Notes under the pieces: model-generated | Seen by the model: the letters and a program-made list of their open reading frames with translations, nothing else | The model's database searches: none | Told to the model about the DNA's origin: nothing | Shown: positions 37,214 to 48,375 of the stretch, in pieces | How positions within the stretch are numbered: position 1 is the stretch's first letter | How the letters are laid out: the number at the start of each line of letters is the position of its first letter | DNA from: Nocardioides panacisoli | GTDB taxonomy: Bacteria > Actinomycetota > Actinomycetes > Propionibacteriales > Nocardioidaceae | NCBI RefSeq assembly: GCF_019448235.1 | Contig: NZ_CP080409.1 | Span: forward strand, 186,001-250,000 | DNA: 64,000 nt | Reading direction: 5' to 3' | Program-made: the position numbers and the translations under genes

Positions 37214-38599
37214 TCAGTCGTGACCGACGATCGCGGCTGCGACGGCCTTGTGCACGTCGGGGTGGAAGACCGAGGGCATGATGAAGCTCGGGTTGAGCTC
37301 CTCGTCACGGACGACGTGGGCGATCGCGTCGGCGGCGCGCAGCATCATCTCCATCGTGACGTCGGAGGCCCGGGCGTCGAGCAGCCCGCGGAAGACGCCG
37401 GGGAAGGCCAGCACGTTGTTGATCTGGTTGGGGAAGTCCGAACGGCCCGAGGCCACGACGGCGGCGTACCGGGAAGCGGCGGCCGGGTCGACCTCCGGGT
37501 CCGGGTTGGCCATCGCGAACACGATGGGTGCCTCGGCCATGTCGGTGATCCACTCCGGGTCGAGCACACCGGGCGCCGACACCCCGACGAAGACGTCGGC
37601 ACCGGCGAGCGCGGTGCGCAGGTCGCCGCTGACGCGCCGGGGATTGGTCTCCGCGGCGAGCTCGGCGTGCGCGGGGGAGAGGGAGTCGTCGCCGGCCACC
37701 AGGGCGCCGTTGCGGTCGCAGACCACCACGTCGGGGACACCGGCAGCGAGCAGCAGCCGCACGATCGCCGTGCCCGCAGCGCCCGCGCCGGCGACGACCG
37801 CCCGCACGTCCTCGAGCTGCTTGTCCACCACCCGGAGCGCGTTGATGAGGCCCGCGAGGACGACGATCGCGGTGCCGTGCTGGTCGTCGTGGAAGACCGG
37901 GATGTCGAGCCGCTCCTGCAGCTGCTCCTCGACCTCGAAGCAGCGCGGCGCCGCGATGTCCTCCAGGTTGATGCCGCCGAAGCCGGGGGCGATCATCTCC
38001 ACCACGCGCACGATCTCGTCGGTGTCCTGGGTGTCCAGGCAGATCGGCCAGGCGTTGATGCCACCGAAGCGCTTGAACAGGGCGGCCTTGCCCTCCATGA
38101 CCGGGAGGGCGGCGCCGGGGCCGATGTTGCCCAGTCCGAGGACGGCGGACCCGTCGGTCACCACCGCGACCGCGTTGCCCTTGCTGGTCAGCCGCGGGAT
38201 GTCGTCGGGGTTGGCCGCCAGCGCGGTCGACACGCGGCCCACCCCGGGGGTGTAGGCCAACGAGAGGTCGTCGCGCGTCTTGAGCGGCACCTTCGAGCTG
38301 ACCTCCAGCTTGCCGCCCAGGTGGATCAGGAAGGTCCGGTCACTGACCTTGTGGACCTCCACGCCGGGTACGCCGGCGACGACCTCCTGGAGCTCGCCGG
38401 CGTGGTCGGAGTCCGCCGCCGAGCACGTCACGTCGACGACGAGCCGCTCGTGGCTGGAGTCGGCGACGTCGATCGCGGTGACGACGCCACCGGACTCCGA
38501 GATCGCCGTGGCCACCTGCCCCACGACACCGTGGTCCGGCGGCGCGTACAGCCGCATGGTGATCGAGTAGGACGAGGCGGTGGCGGTCTTCTTGCTCAT
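37214..38599 (-). CDS. NAD-dependent malic enzyme with N-terminal ACT domain
   Basis: 461 residues. N-terminal ACT-like domain (TMRLYAPPDHGVVGQVATAISESGGVVTAIDV), then the malic enzyme core: SLAYTPGVGRVSTALAANP, TDGSAVLGLGNIGPGAALPVMEGKAALFKRFGG, INLEDIAAPRCFEVEEQLQERLDIPVFHDDQHGTA and the NAD-binding AVVAGAGAAGTAIVRLL. It oxidatively decarboxylates malate to pyruvate. An ACT domain suggests allosteric control by an amino acid. Start ATG 38599, with GATAGT 7 bases upstream. Confidence 0.93.
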   Translation of the reverse strand: MSKKTATASSYSITMRLYAPPDHGVVGQVATAISESGGVVTAIDVADSSHERLVVDVTCSAADSDHAGELQEVVAGVPGVEVHKVSDRTFLIHLGGKLEVSSKVPLKTRDDLSLAYTPGVGRVSTALAANPDDIPRLTSKGNAVAVVTDGSAVLGLGNIGPGAALPVMEGKAALFKRFGGINAWPICLDTQDTDEIVRVVEMIAPGFGGINLEDIAAPRCFEVEEQLQERLDIPVFHDDQHGTAIVVLAGLINALRVVDKQLEDVRAVVAGAGAAGTAIVRLLLAAGVPDVVVCDRNGALVAGDDSLSPAHAELAAETNPRRVSGDLRTALAGADVFVGVSAPGVLDPEWITDMAEAPIVFAMANPDPEVDPAAASRYAAVVASGRSDFPNQINNVLAFPGVFRGLLDARASDVTMEMMLRAADAIAHVVRDEELNPSFIMPSVFHPDVHKAVAAAIVGHD

Positions 38600-38678
38600 T
38601 GCGAGCACTATCCCGCGCGGAGCCGGTTACTGGGAAGTCACGGTGGGCTCGTCACGCCGTGGCCGGTCCGGCGCGGTG

Positions 38679-40085
38679 TCAGGGCAGGTGGCGACCCATC
38701 CACTCCTCGACGCCCGCCACGTCACGCGGCAGCGCTGCCGAGAGGTTGCGGATGCCGTCCTCGGTCACCACGACGTCGTCCTCGATCCGGATGCCGATGC
38801 CGCGCAGCTCCTCGGGTACCAGCAGGTCCTCGGCCTGGAAGTAGAGCCCGGGCTCGACGGTGAGCACCATGTCCTTCGCCAGGGTGCCCTCGCGGTAGGA
38901 GTCCGGCGCCGCCGCACCGCAGTCGTGCACGTCCATGCCGAGCATGTGGGAGGTGCCGTGCAGCGTCCAGCGGGCGTAGACCCGGGAGTCCGGGTCGAGC
39001 GCCTCCTCGGCGCTGACCGGGAGCAGGTCGAGGTCGGCCAGTCCGTGCGCGAGCACCCGCATCGCCGCGTCGTGCCCGGCCAGGAACGGCTGGCCCGGCG
39101 CCAGCGCGGCCATCGCGGCCTCCTGGGCGTCGAAGACCAACGTGTAGAGGTCGCGCTGCAGCGGGGTGAAGCGGCCGGTGACCGGCATGGTGCGCGTGAC
39201 GTCGGCGGTGTAGAGGTTCGTGCCCTCCACGCCCATGTCGCACAGCACCAGCTGTCCCGGCTCGACCGGACCGGTGTTGTCGATCCAGTGCAGCGTGGTG
39301 GCGTGGGGGCCTGCGGCACAGATCGAGTCGTAGCCGATGTCGTTGCCCATCGCCCGCGCCCGGCGGAAGAAGGTGCCCTCGAGCCAGCGCTCGCCGTACT
39401 GCTGCACGCGGTCCCACTCGCGGACGGCATCCTCGAAGCCCAGCACGGTCGCGTCGCAGGCCGCCGCGAGCTCGCCGAGCTCCCACTCGTCCTTGACGAG
39501 GCGCATCTCCGACACGACACGGGCCAGGTCGGCGTCCTGGGAGTCGTCGGGGGACACGAGGCGGTCGACGTCGGCCGAGATGCCGCGGTGCACCCGGGTC
39601 TTGTCGCCGCGCTCCAGGGTCCGGGGCAGCTCCTCGAGGTGGCGCACCTCGAGGGCCAAGGACTGCGAGAGCTCGCGCAGCGAGGGCCGCTCGCCGGCCC
39701 ACAGGGCGCCGTACTGACGGTCGCGGAAGAACTCGTCGCTGTCACGTCCCGACCGCGGCCGGGCGAAGAGGACCGAGGAGCCGTCCGGCTCGATGACCAG
39801 CACGGCGTCGGTGGTCTGGTTGCCCGAGAAGTAGGTGTGGGCGGTGTCGGGACGGAAGCGGTAGTCGGTGTCGTGGGCGCGCACCTTGAAGGTGCCGGCC
39901 GGCAGGACCAGCCGCTCCCCGGGGAACATCGCGGCGAGCCGCTCGCGCCGTGCCGCGGCATGGCGCGCCACGGGCAGCTCCGGGAGGTCCCGCTCGGTGT
40001 CGGCCCACCCGGTGCGCATGAACGTGGCGTACGCCGTGGGGACCGCCGGGTCGTGCTGTTCGGTGCGGGGAGTGTCGTCGCTCAC
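38679..40085 (-). CDS. pepP: Xaa-Pro aminopeptidase (M24B, aminopeptidase P)
   Basis: 468 residues. Creatinase-like N-domain and M24 'pita-bread' catalytic domain. Metal ligands: Asp in LCDMGVEGTNLYTADVTRTMPV, His in GTSHMLGMDVHDCG, Glu in TVEPGLYF and the final Glu in GIRIEDDVVVT. It removes the N-terminal residue before proline. GTG 40085 follows a -10 box TAGGCT by 6 bases. Confidence 0.94.
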   Translation of the reverse strand: MSDDTPRTEQHDPAVPTAYATFMRTGWADTERDLPELPVARHAAARRERLAAMFPGERLVLPAGTFKVRAHDTDYRFRPDTAHTYFSGNQTTDAVLVIEPDGSSVLFARPRSGRDSDEFFRDRQYGALWAGERPSLRELSQSLALEVRHLEELPRTLERGDKTRVHRGISADVDRLVSPDDSQDADLARVVSEMRLVKDEWELGELAAACDATVLGFEDAVREWDRVQQYGERWLEGTFFRRARAMGNDIGYDSICAAGPHATTLHWIDNTGPVEPGQLVLCDMGVEGTNLYTADVTRTMPVTGRFTPLQRDLYTLVFDAQEAAMAALAPGQPFLAGHDAAMRVLAHGLADLDLLPVSAEEALDPDSRVYARWTLHGTSHMLGMDVHDCGAAAPDSYREGTLAKDMVLTVEPGLYFQAEDLLVPEELRGIGIRIEDDVVVTEDGIRNLSAALPRDVAGVEEWMGRHLP

Positions 40086-40091
40086 GCGCCC

Positions 40092-40097
40092 AGCCTA
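40092..40097 (-). promoter_or_regulatory. Probable -10 box for pepP
   Basis: Reads TAGGCT on the minus strand, 6 bases before GTG 40085. The divergent prsW promoter is 34 bases away. Confidence 0.5.
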
Positions 40098-40130
40098 CGT
40101 CGGGAAACCATCTCCGAGCACTCCGGCCGA

Positions 40131-40136
40131 TAGGCT
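40131..40136 (+). promoter_or_regulatory. Probable -10 box for the prsW-dynamin operon
   Basis: TAGGCT, 8 bases before ATG 40145. Confidence 0.5.
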
Positions 40137-40144
40137 TGACCATA

Positions 40145-41266
40145 ATGCCCACCACGCGTTTGAAGAGCCTCGTGTTCGCGGTCGTCGTGGCCGTGGCGGC
40201 GCTCCTCGGGGCCGCGGTGATGCTGGTCATCTTCGCACTCTCGGGAGCCGCCGCCACCGTGCTGCTGGCGACGGCGCTCGCAGCGCTGCCCGTGGGCCCG
40301 TTGGTCGCGATCTTCTGCTGGCTGGACCGCTACGAGCCCGAGCCGCGCCTGCTGCTCGCCAGCGCCCTGGCATGGGGTGCGTTCGTCGCCACCGTGATCG
40401 CCCTGGTGGTCCAGGGCCTCGGCGGCGTCCTGATCGGCTTCAGCCAGGCCGCCTCGATGGCGGTGGTGGCGCCGGTGACCGAGGAGGCCGCCAAGGGACT
40501 CTTCCTGCTCCTGCTGCTGTGGTGGCGGCGCGACGAGCTCGACGGCCTGCTCGACGGCGTGGTGTACGCCGGCCTGGTGGGCGTCGGCTTCGCCTTCACC
40601 GAGAACATCCTCTACCTCGCCGCCGCCTACGACGGCACCAGCGGCATGGGTCCCGGCGGGCTGACCGGCATCACCACCACCTTCGTCGTGCGGTGCCTGC
40701 TCAGCCCCTTCGCGCACCCCCTGTTCACCGCCTTCATCGGGATCGGCATCGGCATGGCCGTCGCGTCCCGGCGCCGGCCGGTCCGCTGGCTGGCCCCGGT
40801 CGGCGGCTACGTCCTCGCCGTGCTGACCCACGCGATCTGGAACGCCTCGGCGGTCCTGGGCCTGGGGAGCTTCGTGCTCGCCTACGCGGTGCTGCTGCTG
40901 CCGGCCCTGGTGGGAATCGCCGTGCTCGCCGTGTGGTTGCGTCAGTCGGAGCGTGCGTTGCTCTCCGCGGCCCTCGGCGACGCCGCCCAGCGCGGGCTGA
41001 TCCCCGCGACCGACATCGGCTGGGTGGTCGACCTGCGGGCACGTCGTACGGCACGCCGCCACGCGCGGCTGCAGGGCGGGGCGGCAGCGGCGCAGGCCAT
41101 GGCCGAGTACCAGCAGGCAGCGATCGAGCTCGGCTACCTGCACCATCGTGTCCTGCGGGGCACGGCACCCAAGGACTGGCAAGCACGTGGCCGACGGTTC
41201 ACCGCTCGCATCGACGCGGTGCGACCGCGGCTCTCCTTCCCCGGACAGGTGGTTCCCGAACGATGA
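40145..41266 (+). CDS. PrsW-family intramembrane metalloprotease
   Basis: 373 residues. About nine membrane segments and the four PrsW motifs in order: VTEEAAKGLF (EExxK), GFAFTENILY (FxxxEN), FAHPLFTAFIGIG (His plus small residues) and LTHAIWN (HxxxN). PrsW homologues cleave anti-sigma factors in Bacillus; here the target is unknown. The C-terminal 80 residues are a soluble Arg/Ala-rich tail. ATG 40145 chosen for the -10 box; TTG 40136 is in frame. Its stop overlaps the next gene (ATGA), so it is coupled with two dynamin-like GTPases. Confidence 0.9.
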   Translation: MPTTRLKSLVFAVVVAVAALLGAAVMLVIFALSGAAATVLLATALAALPVGPLVAIFCWLDRYEPEPRLLLASALAWGAFVATVIALVVQGLGGVLIGFSQAASMAVVAPVTEEAAKGLFLLLLLWWRRDELDGLLDGVVYAGLVGVGFAFTENILYLAAAYDGTSGMGPGGLTGITTTFVVRCLLSPFAHPLFTAFIGIGIGMAVASRRRPVRWLAPVGGYVLAVLTHAIWNASAVLGLGSFVLAYAVLLLPALVGIAVLAVWLRQSERALLSAALGDAAQRGLIPATDIGWVVDLRARRTARRHARLQGGAAAAQAMAEYQQAAIELGYLHHRVLRGTAPKDWQARGRRFTARIDAVRPRLSFPGQVVPER

Positions 41267-43008
41267 GCAAGTCCCACAGGTCGAGCGCACCCAGCATCGC
41301 CGCCTACTACGACGACCGGATGCTGACCGAGGTCATCCGGCTGCACAGCGCGGTCGATGCGGCGCGGCTGCCCCTGGAGATCGGTGACGTCGAGCCGCTG
41401 CGCGCGCGGCGCCAGGAGATCCTCGAGCAGTTGGGCGACTACGTCATCCCCCGCCTCATGGCACGGGAGGCGCCGCTGCTGTGCGTCGTCGGCGGCTCGA
41501 CGGGCGCCGGCAAGTCCACCCTGGTCAACACCCTGGTGGGCACGCCGGTCTCGCCGGCGGGCGTCCTGCGTCCCACGACGCGCTCTCCGGTGCTGGTCCA
41601 CCACCCCGACGACGCGGAGTGGTTCTCCGCCGACCAGCTGTTGCCCGACCTGCGTCGGGTCAAGGAGGAGGCGCACGACCAGAGCACGATCCAGCTGGTG
41701 CCTGCCGAGACGGTCCCCGCCGGGTTGGCGATCCTCGACGCCCCGGACGTGGACTCGGTGGAGCAGGCCAACCGTCACCTCGCCGGGGAGCTCCTCGGCG
41801 CGGCGGACCTGTGGCTGTTCGTGACCTCGGCCGCGCGGTACGCCGACCAGGTCCCGTGGGACTACCTGCGGCAGGCGGCGGAGCGCTCGACGGCGGTCGC
41901 CATCGTGCTGGACCGCACGCCCGACGACGCCGTCGACTACATCTCCACCCACCTGGCCCGCATGCTCGCCTCGCGCGGCCTGCGGGACTCGCCGCTGTTC
42001 CGGGTCGCCGAGGGAGAGCTCGACGAGCAGGGACTGCTTCCCGCCGACCACGTCGCCGAGGTGCGGCAGTGGCTGGAGGCGCTGGCCGCCGACGCGGGCG
42101 CCAAGGGCGCCGTCGTGGAGCAGACCCTGTCCGGTGCGGTGCGCACCCTCACCCGCAAGCTCCACCCGCTGGCCGACGCGACCGAGGAGCAGCGTGCCGC
42201 CGGCGAGGAGCTGGCCAGCCTGGCGCGACGGCGCCACGACGCGACCGAGGACGCCCTCGCGACGGCGCTGCGCGACGGCACGCTGCTCACCGGCGACCTG
42301 TTCGCGCGGTGGCAGGAGTTCCTCGGCAGCGGGGAGCTGATCCACGGCCTCGAGGGCAAGGTCGGCTTCGTCCGGGAGCGACTGCGCAACGCGATCCGCG
42401 GCAAGCCGCAGCAGGCCGAGCGCGTGGAGATCGCGCTGACCCAGGCCGTCGGTGCCCTCGTCACCGAGTACGCCGAGCGTGCTTCTGCCGACGTGGTCGA
42501 CGCGTGGCGGGAGACGTCGTACGTCGCGCTGGAGCCGGGCGGCTCGTTGACCCGTGCCTCGACCGACCTGCGTCGCCGTGCCACGTCGACCGTGCGCGGC
42601 TGGCAGGACGACGTCCAGCAGATGGTGCGCGACCACAGTGGCGACCTCGCCTCCTCCGCGCGCTTCCTCACCTTCGGCGTCCGCGGGCTCGCGGCGGCGC
42701 TCTCGGTGACCGCGCTGGCACGCGACGGGGCACCCGAGCCCGCGCGGGAGTCGACCGAGCTGGGACGCCGCCTGCTCGACAGCGTCTTCGGGCAGGAGCT
42801 GGCCACCCAGTTGCTGGACCGTGCCCGGGACGCGCTCCGCGCCCGGGTCCACACCGTGTTCGACGGCGAGCGCGGACGCTACGAGTCCGTGATCACCGAG
42901 TGGGGGCTGACCGCCGAAGCCGCCGAGCAACTCCGCCAGGCCGTGCGACGCGTCGACGACCTGCGCTTCTCTGCACAGCACGACCCCCTGGGAGGGCCGA
43001 AGAAGTGA
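41263..43008 (+). CDS. Dynamin-like GTPase, first of pair (DynA-like)
   Basis: 581 residues. G1 loop GGSTGAGKSTLVNTLVG (about 77-93), G2-type VLRPTTRSPVLVHH, G3 LDAPDVDSVE (DxxG variant), G4-type IVLDRTPDD, then a long helical region to the C-terminus (including EEQRAAGEELASLARRRHDATE and PARESTELGRRLL). The layout fits bacterial dynamins. A paired set, DynA and DynB, stabilises FtsZ rings in sporulating Streptomyces; this pair has the same tandem arrangement. ATG overlaps prsW and the stop overlaps the next gene. Confidence 0.88.
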   Translation: MSKSHRSSAPSIAAYYDDRMLTEVIRLHSAVDAARLPLEIGDVEPLRARRQEILEQLGDYVIPRLMAREAPLLCVVGGSTGAGKSTLVNTLVGTPVSPAGVLRPTTRSPVLVHHPDDAEWFSADQLLPDLRRVKEEAHDQSTIQLVPAETVPAGLAILDAPDVDSVEQANRHLAGELLGAADLWLFVTSAARYADQVPWDYLRQAAERSTAVAIVLDRTPDDAVDYISTHLARMLASRGLRDSPLFRVAEGELDEQGLLPADHVAEVRQWLEALAADAGAKGAVVEQTLSGAVRTLTRKLHPLADATEEQRAAGEELASLARRRHDATEDALATALRDGTLLTGDLFARWQEFLGSGELIHGLEGKVGFVRERLRNAIRGKPQQAERVEIALTQAVGALVTEYAERASADVVDAWRETSYVALEPGGSLTRASTDLRRRATSTVRGWQDDVQQMVRDHSGDLASSARFLTFGVRGLAAALSVTALARDGAPEPARESTELGRRLLDSVFGQELATQLLDRARDALRARVHTVFDGERGRYESVITEWGLTAEAAEQLRQAVRRVDDLRFSAQHDPLGGPKK

Positions 43009-44657
43009 CGACGGATGGAACCGACGAGGAGACGCGCCGCGAGGTCCGGGAGCTGGCGACGCGCGGCACCGACATCGGTGACCGCCTCGCGGGCCTCGAC
43101 GCGGCGGTCCGGGCCGCCCGCGGTCGTCTCGACGACGGCCTGCTCGACCGGGTCCAGGCCACGGTCGACCGGGCGACGGGGCGGCTGAGGCTCTCGGCCA
43201 CGCACACCGTGGTCGGGATCGCCGGCGCCACCGGCTCGGGCAAGTCCTCGACCTACAACTCCTTGGTCGGCCTGGAGCTCTCCTCGGTCGGCGTGCGCCG
43301 GCCGACCACGTCGTGGGCGACTGCCTGCGTGTGGGGTAGCGAGGGTGCCGCCGAGCTGCTGGAGTGGCTCGGGATCCCGCCGCGCCACCAGACCATGCGC
43401 GACTCGATGCTCGACGCGCGCCACCACGAGTCCGGACTCGACGGCGTGGTGCTGCTGGACCTGCCCGACCACGACTCGACCGAGCTGTCGCACCACCTCG
43501 AGGTGGACCGCCTGGTCGACCTCGCCGACCTGCTGGTGTGGGTGCTGGATCCGCAGAAGTACGCCGATGCGGCGCTGCACGACCGCTACCTCGCGCCGTA
43601 CCACACCCACGGCGACGTGATCCTCGTCGTGCTCAACCAGATCGACACCATTCCCGAGGGCGAGCGGCAGTCGATGATCGACGACGTACGCCGCCTGCTG
43701 GTCGCCGATGGCCTGCCCCAGGTCAAGGTCATCGCGTTCAGCGCCCAGGAGGGCATCGGGATGGCCGAGCTGCGCGGCGAGATCGAGTCGCGGGTCGACG
43801 CCAAGCGGCACGCCTCCGGGCGGGTCGAGACCGACATCGCGGCCGCCGCGGCACAGCTGGATGACGACGGCCGCCCCCGCGCGCTCGCACACGAGGACGT
43901 GGCCGACCTGGTGGACCGCATCGGCACCGCGGCGGGCGTGGAGTCGGTGGCGGCGACGGTGGGGCGGCGCACGCGCGCCCGTGCCGCGCGTGCCACCGGG
44001 TGGCCGTTGGTGGCCCCGTTCCGCGAGCTGCGGTCCGATCCGCAGCGGCAGCTGCCGGTCGACCTCGGTGAGGACGCGAAGGTGCTCGGCGGGCGTGGCG
44101 TGGAGCCGGCCCCGCGCGTGTCCCCGGTGTCCCGGGAGATGGTCGGCGAGTCCGTCCGTTCGCTGACCGACCACGCCACGCAGCGCCTGTCCGGCCCCTG
44201 GGCCGAGGCGATCGACCGCGCCGGCGCCCGCACGGTGCCCGAGGCGACGGTGAAGCTCGGCGACCGGCTCTCCCAGGTCGACCTGCGCAACAACCGGCTC
44301 CCCGGCTGGGTGCGAGCGGTGCAGGTGCTGCAGTGGCTGCTGCTCCTCGCCGCGGTCGCCGGCGGCGCGTGGTGGCTGGCCGGGACCGTGTCCAACGGGG
44401 TGCCGGCGGCGCCGGCCGTGGGTCCGGTGTCCCTGCCCGTGCTGCTGCTGGTCGCCGGGCTCGTCGGCGGCGTGGCGCTCGCGCTGGCATCGGCGGCGGG
44501 GTTGTCACGGCTCGCCCGCCAGCGGGCCGCGGAGACCGAGGACCGGCTCCGTGGCGTCATCGAGGAGGTCGTGCAGGGCTCCATCGCCCGCCCGGTCGAC
44601 CAGGAGCTGGCCGACTACGCCTCCTTCAAGGTCGGGCTGGCGCAGGCGATCGAGTGA
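43005..44657 (+). CDS. Membrane-anchored dynamin/YfjP-like GTPase, second of pair (DynB-like)
   Basis: 550 residues. G1 GIAGATGSGKSSTYNSLVG (about 65-83), G2 VRRPTTSWATACVWG, G3 DLPDHDSTE, G4 LNQIDTIPEGE and a region after G4 with SAQEGIGMAELR. Two hydrophobic segments near residues 442-460 and 478-500 place the GTPase at the membrane with the GTP site in the cytoplasm. GTG start overlaps the upstream stop. Together with the first GTPase it probably remodels or tethers membranes, perhaps at division sites. Confidence 0.88.
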   Translation: MTTDGTDEETRREVRELATRGTDIGDRLAGLDAAVRAARGRLDDGLLDRVQATVDRATGRLRLSATHTVVGIAGATGSGKSSTYNSLVGLELSSVGVRRPTTSWATACVWGSEGAAELLEWLGIPPRHQTMRDSMLDARHHESGLDGVVLLDLPDHDSTELSHHLEVDRLVDLADLLVWVLDPQKYADAALHDRYLAPYHTHGDVILVVLNQIDTIPEGERQSMIDDVRRLLVADGLPQVKVIAFSAQEGIGMAELRGEIESRVDAKRHASGRVETDIAAAAAQLDDDGRPRALAHEDVADLVDRIGTAAGVESVAATVGRRTRARAARATGWPLVAPFRELRSDPQRQLPVDLGEDAKVLGGRGVEPAPRVSPVSREMVGESVRSLTDHATQRLSGPWAEAIDRAGARTVPEATVKLGDRLSQVDLRNNRLPGWVRAVQVLQWLLLLAAVAGGAWWLAGTVSNGVPAAPAVGPVSLPVLLLVAGLVGGVALALASAAGLSRLARQRAAETEDRLRGVIEEVVQGSIARPVDQELADYASFKVGLAQAIE

Positions 44658-44727
44658 GCGCCGCCGGGGCTGCCCGCGGCGCAGGTGCGGAGCCGCCCCC
44701 GGATCGGTGAATCGGCACCGATGACCG

Positions 44728-44733
44728 TAGGCT
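44728..44733 (+). promoter_or_regulatory. Probable -10 box for ettA
   Basis: TAGGCT, 7 bases before ATG 44741. Confidence 0.5.
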
Positions 44734-44740
44734 CGGGTGC

Positions 44741-46423
<1,683 letters not shown>

Positions 46424-46432
46424 GTCGCTGTC

Positions 46433-46492
46433 GACGCCGATGCGCCCCTGCGGGTCTGCCGGGACCCGGGATCAGGGGCGCATCTCGGCGTC
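46433..46492. terminator. Imperfect hairpin between ettA and the convergent MarR gene
   Basis: Left arm GACGCCGATGCGCCCCTG (46433-46450) pairs with 46473-46492, with a 2-base insert. The right arm also encodes the last codons of the MarR gene (stop at 46472-46474). No T-tract. Confidence 0.4.
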
Positions 46493-46972
46493 GGGGTGGT
46501 CACCGACCAGGTGGTCGCACACGGTGTCCATCACGCGTCCGAACGTGGCGAGGTCATCGGCGTCGACGAGGTCGACCAAGTAGTCACGCACGCCGCGGAC
46601 ATGGACGGGCGCGAGGTCGACGAGCGTCTGCTTGCCGCGTGGCGTGAGCCGCGCGTAGACGCCGCGACCGTCGTCGGGGGAGCTGACCCGCTCCACGAGG
46701 CCGTCGGCCTCCATGCGCTTGACGGTGTGCGTCACCCGGCTGCGGCTGTGGGCGAAGGTCTCCGCGATGGCGGCCATCCGCATCTGGCCGCCGGCGTCGT
46801 CGAGCCGCACGAGCATGCCGTACTCGACGTGGGAGAGGCCGTGGGGACGCAGGTCCTGGTCCAGGCGGTCGAAGAGCAGGGTGGTGCCGAGCACCAGTGC
46901 CCGCCAGGAACGCTGCTGGTCGGCGTCGAGCCAGCGCGGCTCGACGGCGCCCTCCGGCTGCTCGGTGACCAT
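46472..46972 (-). CDS. MarR family transcriptional regulator
   Basis: 166 residues. Winged helix with LSHVEYGMLVRLDDAGGQMRMAAIAETFAHSRSRVTHTVKRMEADGLVERVSSPDDGRGVYARLTPRGKQTL, the classic MarR recognition helix and wing. It probably senses a small organic molecule and represses nearby or distant genes; the thiolase operon on the same strand upstream is a candidate. ATG 46972 follows TAGACT by 6 bases. Confidence 0.9.
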   Translation of the reverse strand: MVTEQPEGAVEPRWLDADQQRSWRALVLGTTLLFDRLDQDLRPHGLSHVEYGMLVRLDDAGGQMRMAAIAETFAHSRSRVTHTVKRMEADGLVERVSSPDDGRGVYARLTPRGKQTLVDLAPVHVRGVRDYLVDLVDADDLATFGRVMDTVCDHLVGDHPDAEMRP

Positions 46973-46978
46973 GCCCGC

Positions 46979-46984
46979 AGTCTA
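46979..46984 (-). promoter_or_regulatory. Probable -10 box for the MarR gene
   Basis: Reads TAGACT on the minus strand, 6 bases before ATG 46972. Confidence 0.5.
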
Positions 46985-47047
46985 GGTGGCGGTGGATGAG
47001 GGGCGTGGCACTCACACGCCACGCCCCTCGCCCGAATCGCCGGTGGG

Positions 47048-48262
47048 TCAGCTGAGGCGCTCCAGGATGAGCGCCATGCCCTGCCCGCCACCGACGCACA
47101 TGGTGATCAGGCCGGTGGTCTTGTCGTGCCAGTCCAGGCTGTTGAGCATGGTGTTCTGCAGGCGGGCACCGGTCATGCCGAACGGGTGACCGACCGCGAT
47201 CGCGCCACCGTTGACGTTGAGCTTGTCCATGTCGATCCCGAGGTCCTCCGCGGAGGGGAGCACCTGGGCGGCGAAGGCCTCGTTGATCTCGGCGAGGTCG
47301 ATGTCGTCGATGGTCATGCCGGCGTGCTTGAGCGCCTGCCGCGTGGCCTCGACGGGGCCGAGTCCCATGATCTCCGGCGAGAGACCGCTCACGCCGGTGG
47401 ACACGATCCGGGCCAGTGGGGTGAGGCCCAGCTCGGCGGCACGGGTGTCGGACATGACCACGACAGCGGCGGCGCCGTCGTTGAGCGGGCAGCAGTTGCC
47501 CGCCGTCACGACGCCGTCGGGGCGGAAGACGGGGTCCAGGCCGGCGACCTTGTCGTAGGTGACGCCGGCGCGGGGACCGTCGTCGCTGTCGGCCACGCTG
47601 CCGTCGGGAGCCGTGACCGGGGTGATCTCCCGGGCCCAGAAGCCGTCGTTGATGGCCTTCTCGGCGAGGTTCTGCGAGCGGACGCCGAACTCGTCGAGGT
47701 CCTTGCGGTCCAGGCCACGCAGCTGGGCCACGTTCTCCGCGGTCTGTCCCATGGCGATGTAGACGTCGGGCAGGTTCCCGTCCTCGCGCGGGTCGTGCCA
47801 GGTCTTGCCGCCGGCCGCGAACTCCTCGGTGCGCTGCTGGGCGTCCTCGAAGAGCGGGTTGCGGGTGTCGGGGATGTGGTCGGAGGTCCCCTTGGCGAAG
47901 CGGGAGACGGTCTCCACGCCGGCGGAGATGAACGCGTCGCCCTCGCCGGCCTTGATGGCGTGGAAGGCCATGCGGGTCGACTGCACCGAGGACGCGCAGT
48001 AGCGGGTCACCGTGGTGCCCGGGATCTCGTGGCCGAGCAGGCTGGTGACGATGCGGGCCATGTTGTTGCCCGACTCGCCGCCGGGGAGGCCGCAGCCGAG
48101 CATCAGGTCGTTGATCTCGGCGGGGTCGAGTGCCGGCACCTTGTCCAGCGCCGCACGGACGATGGTCGCGGTGAGGTCGTCGGGACGGAAGTCCTTCAGC
48201 GATCCCTTGTTGGCACGGCCGATCGGCGAGCGAGCGGCGGAGACGATCACGGCCTCGGGCAT
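47048..48262 (-). CDS. Acetyl-CoA C-acyltransferase (thiolase)
   Basis: 404 residues. Catalytic residues: nucleophile Cys in VTRYCASSVQSTR, His in NGGAIAVGHPFGMTG and Cys in ITMCVGGGQGMALI. N-terminal EAVIVSAARSPIGRANKG matches FadA-type enzymes. It acts in fatty-acid or branched-chain beta-oxidation, or in acetoacetyl-CoA formation. ATG 48262 follows GGAG by 8 bases. A neighbouring acyl-CoA thioesterase diverges from it, consistent with acyl-CoA metabolism. Confidence 0.92.
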   Translation of the reverse strand: MPEAVIVSAARSPIGRANKGSLKDFRPDDLTATIVRAALDKVPALDPAEINDLMLGCGLPGGESGNNMARIVTSLLGHEIPGTTVTRYCASSVQSTRMAFHAIKAGEGDAFISAGVETVSRFAKGTSDHIPDTRNPLFEDAQQRTEEFAAGGKTWHDPREDGNLPDVYIAMGQTAENVAQLRGLDRKDLDEFGVRSQNLAEKAINDGFWAREITPVTAPDGSVADSDDGPRAGVTYDKVAGLDPVFRPDGVVTAGNCCPLNDGAAAVVVMSDTRAAELGLTPLARIVSTGVSGLSPEIMGLGPVEATRQALKHAGMTIDDIDLAEINEAFAAQVLPSAEDLGIDMDKLNVNGGAIAVGHPFGMTGARLQNTMLNSLDWHDKTTGLITMCVGGGQGMALILERLS

Positions 48263-48375
48263 GGGGCAACTCCAAGTGGGTCAGACGGTGTCCGGGTCGT
48301 GGATCAGGCTAGCCGTCGGCGCGGCGCACCGCGCCGGCCGGCCGTTGCCCGGGACGGATCTGGGAGACTCCCTGC

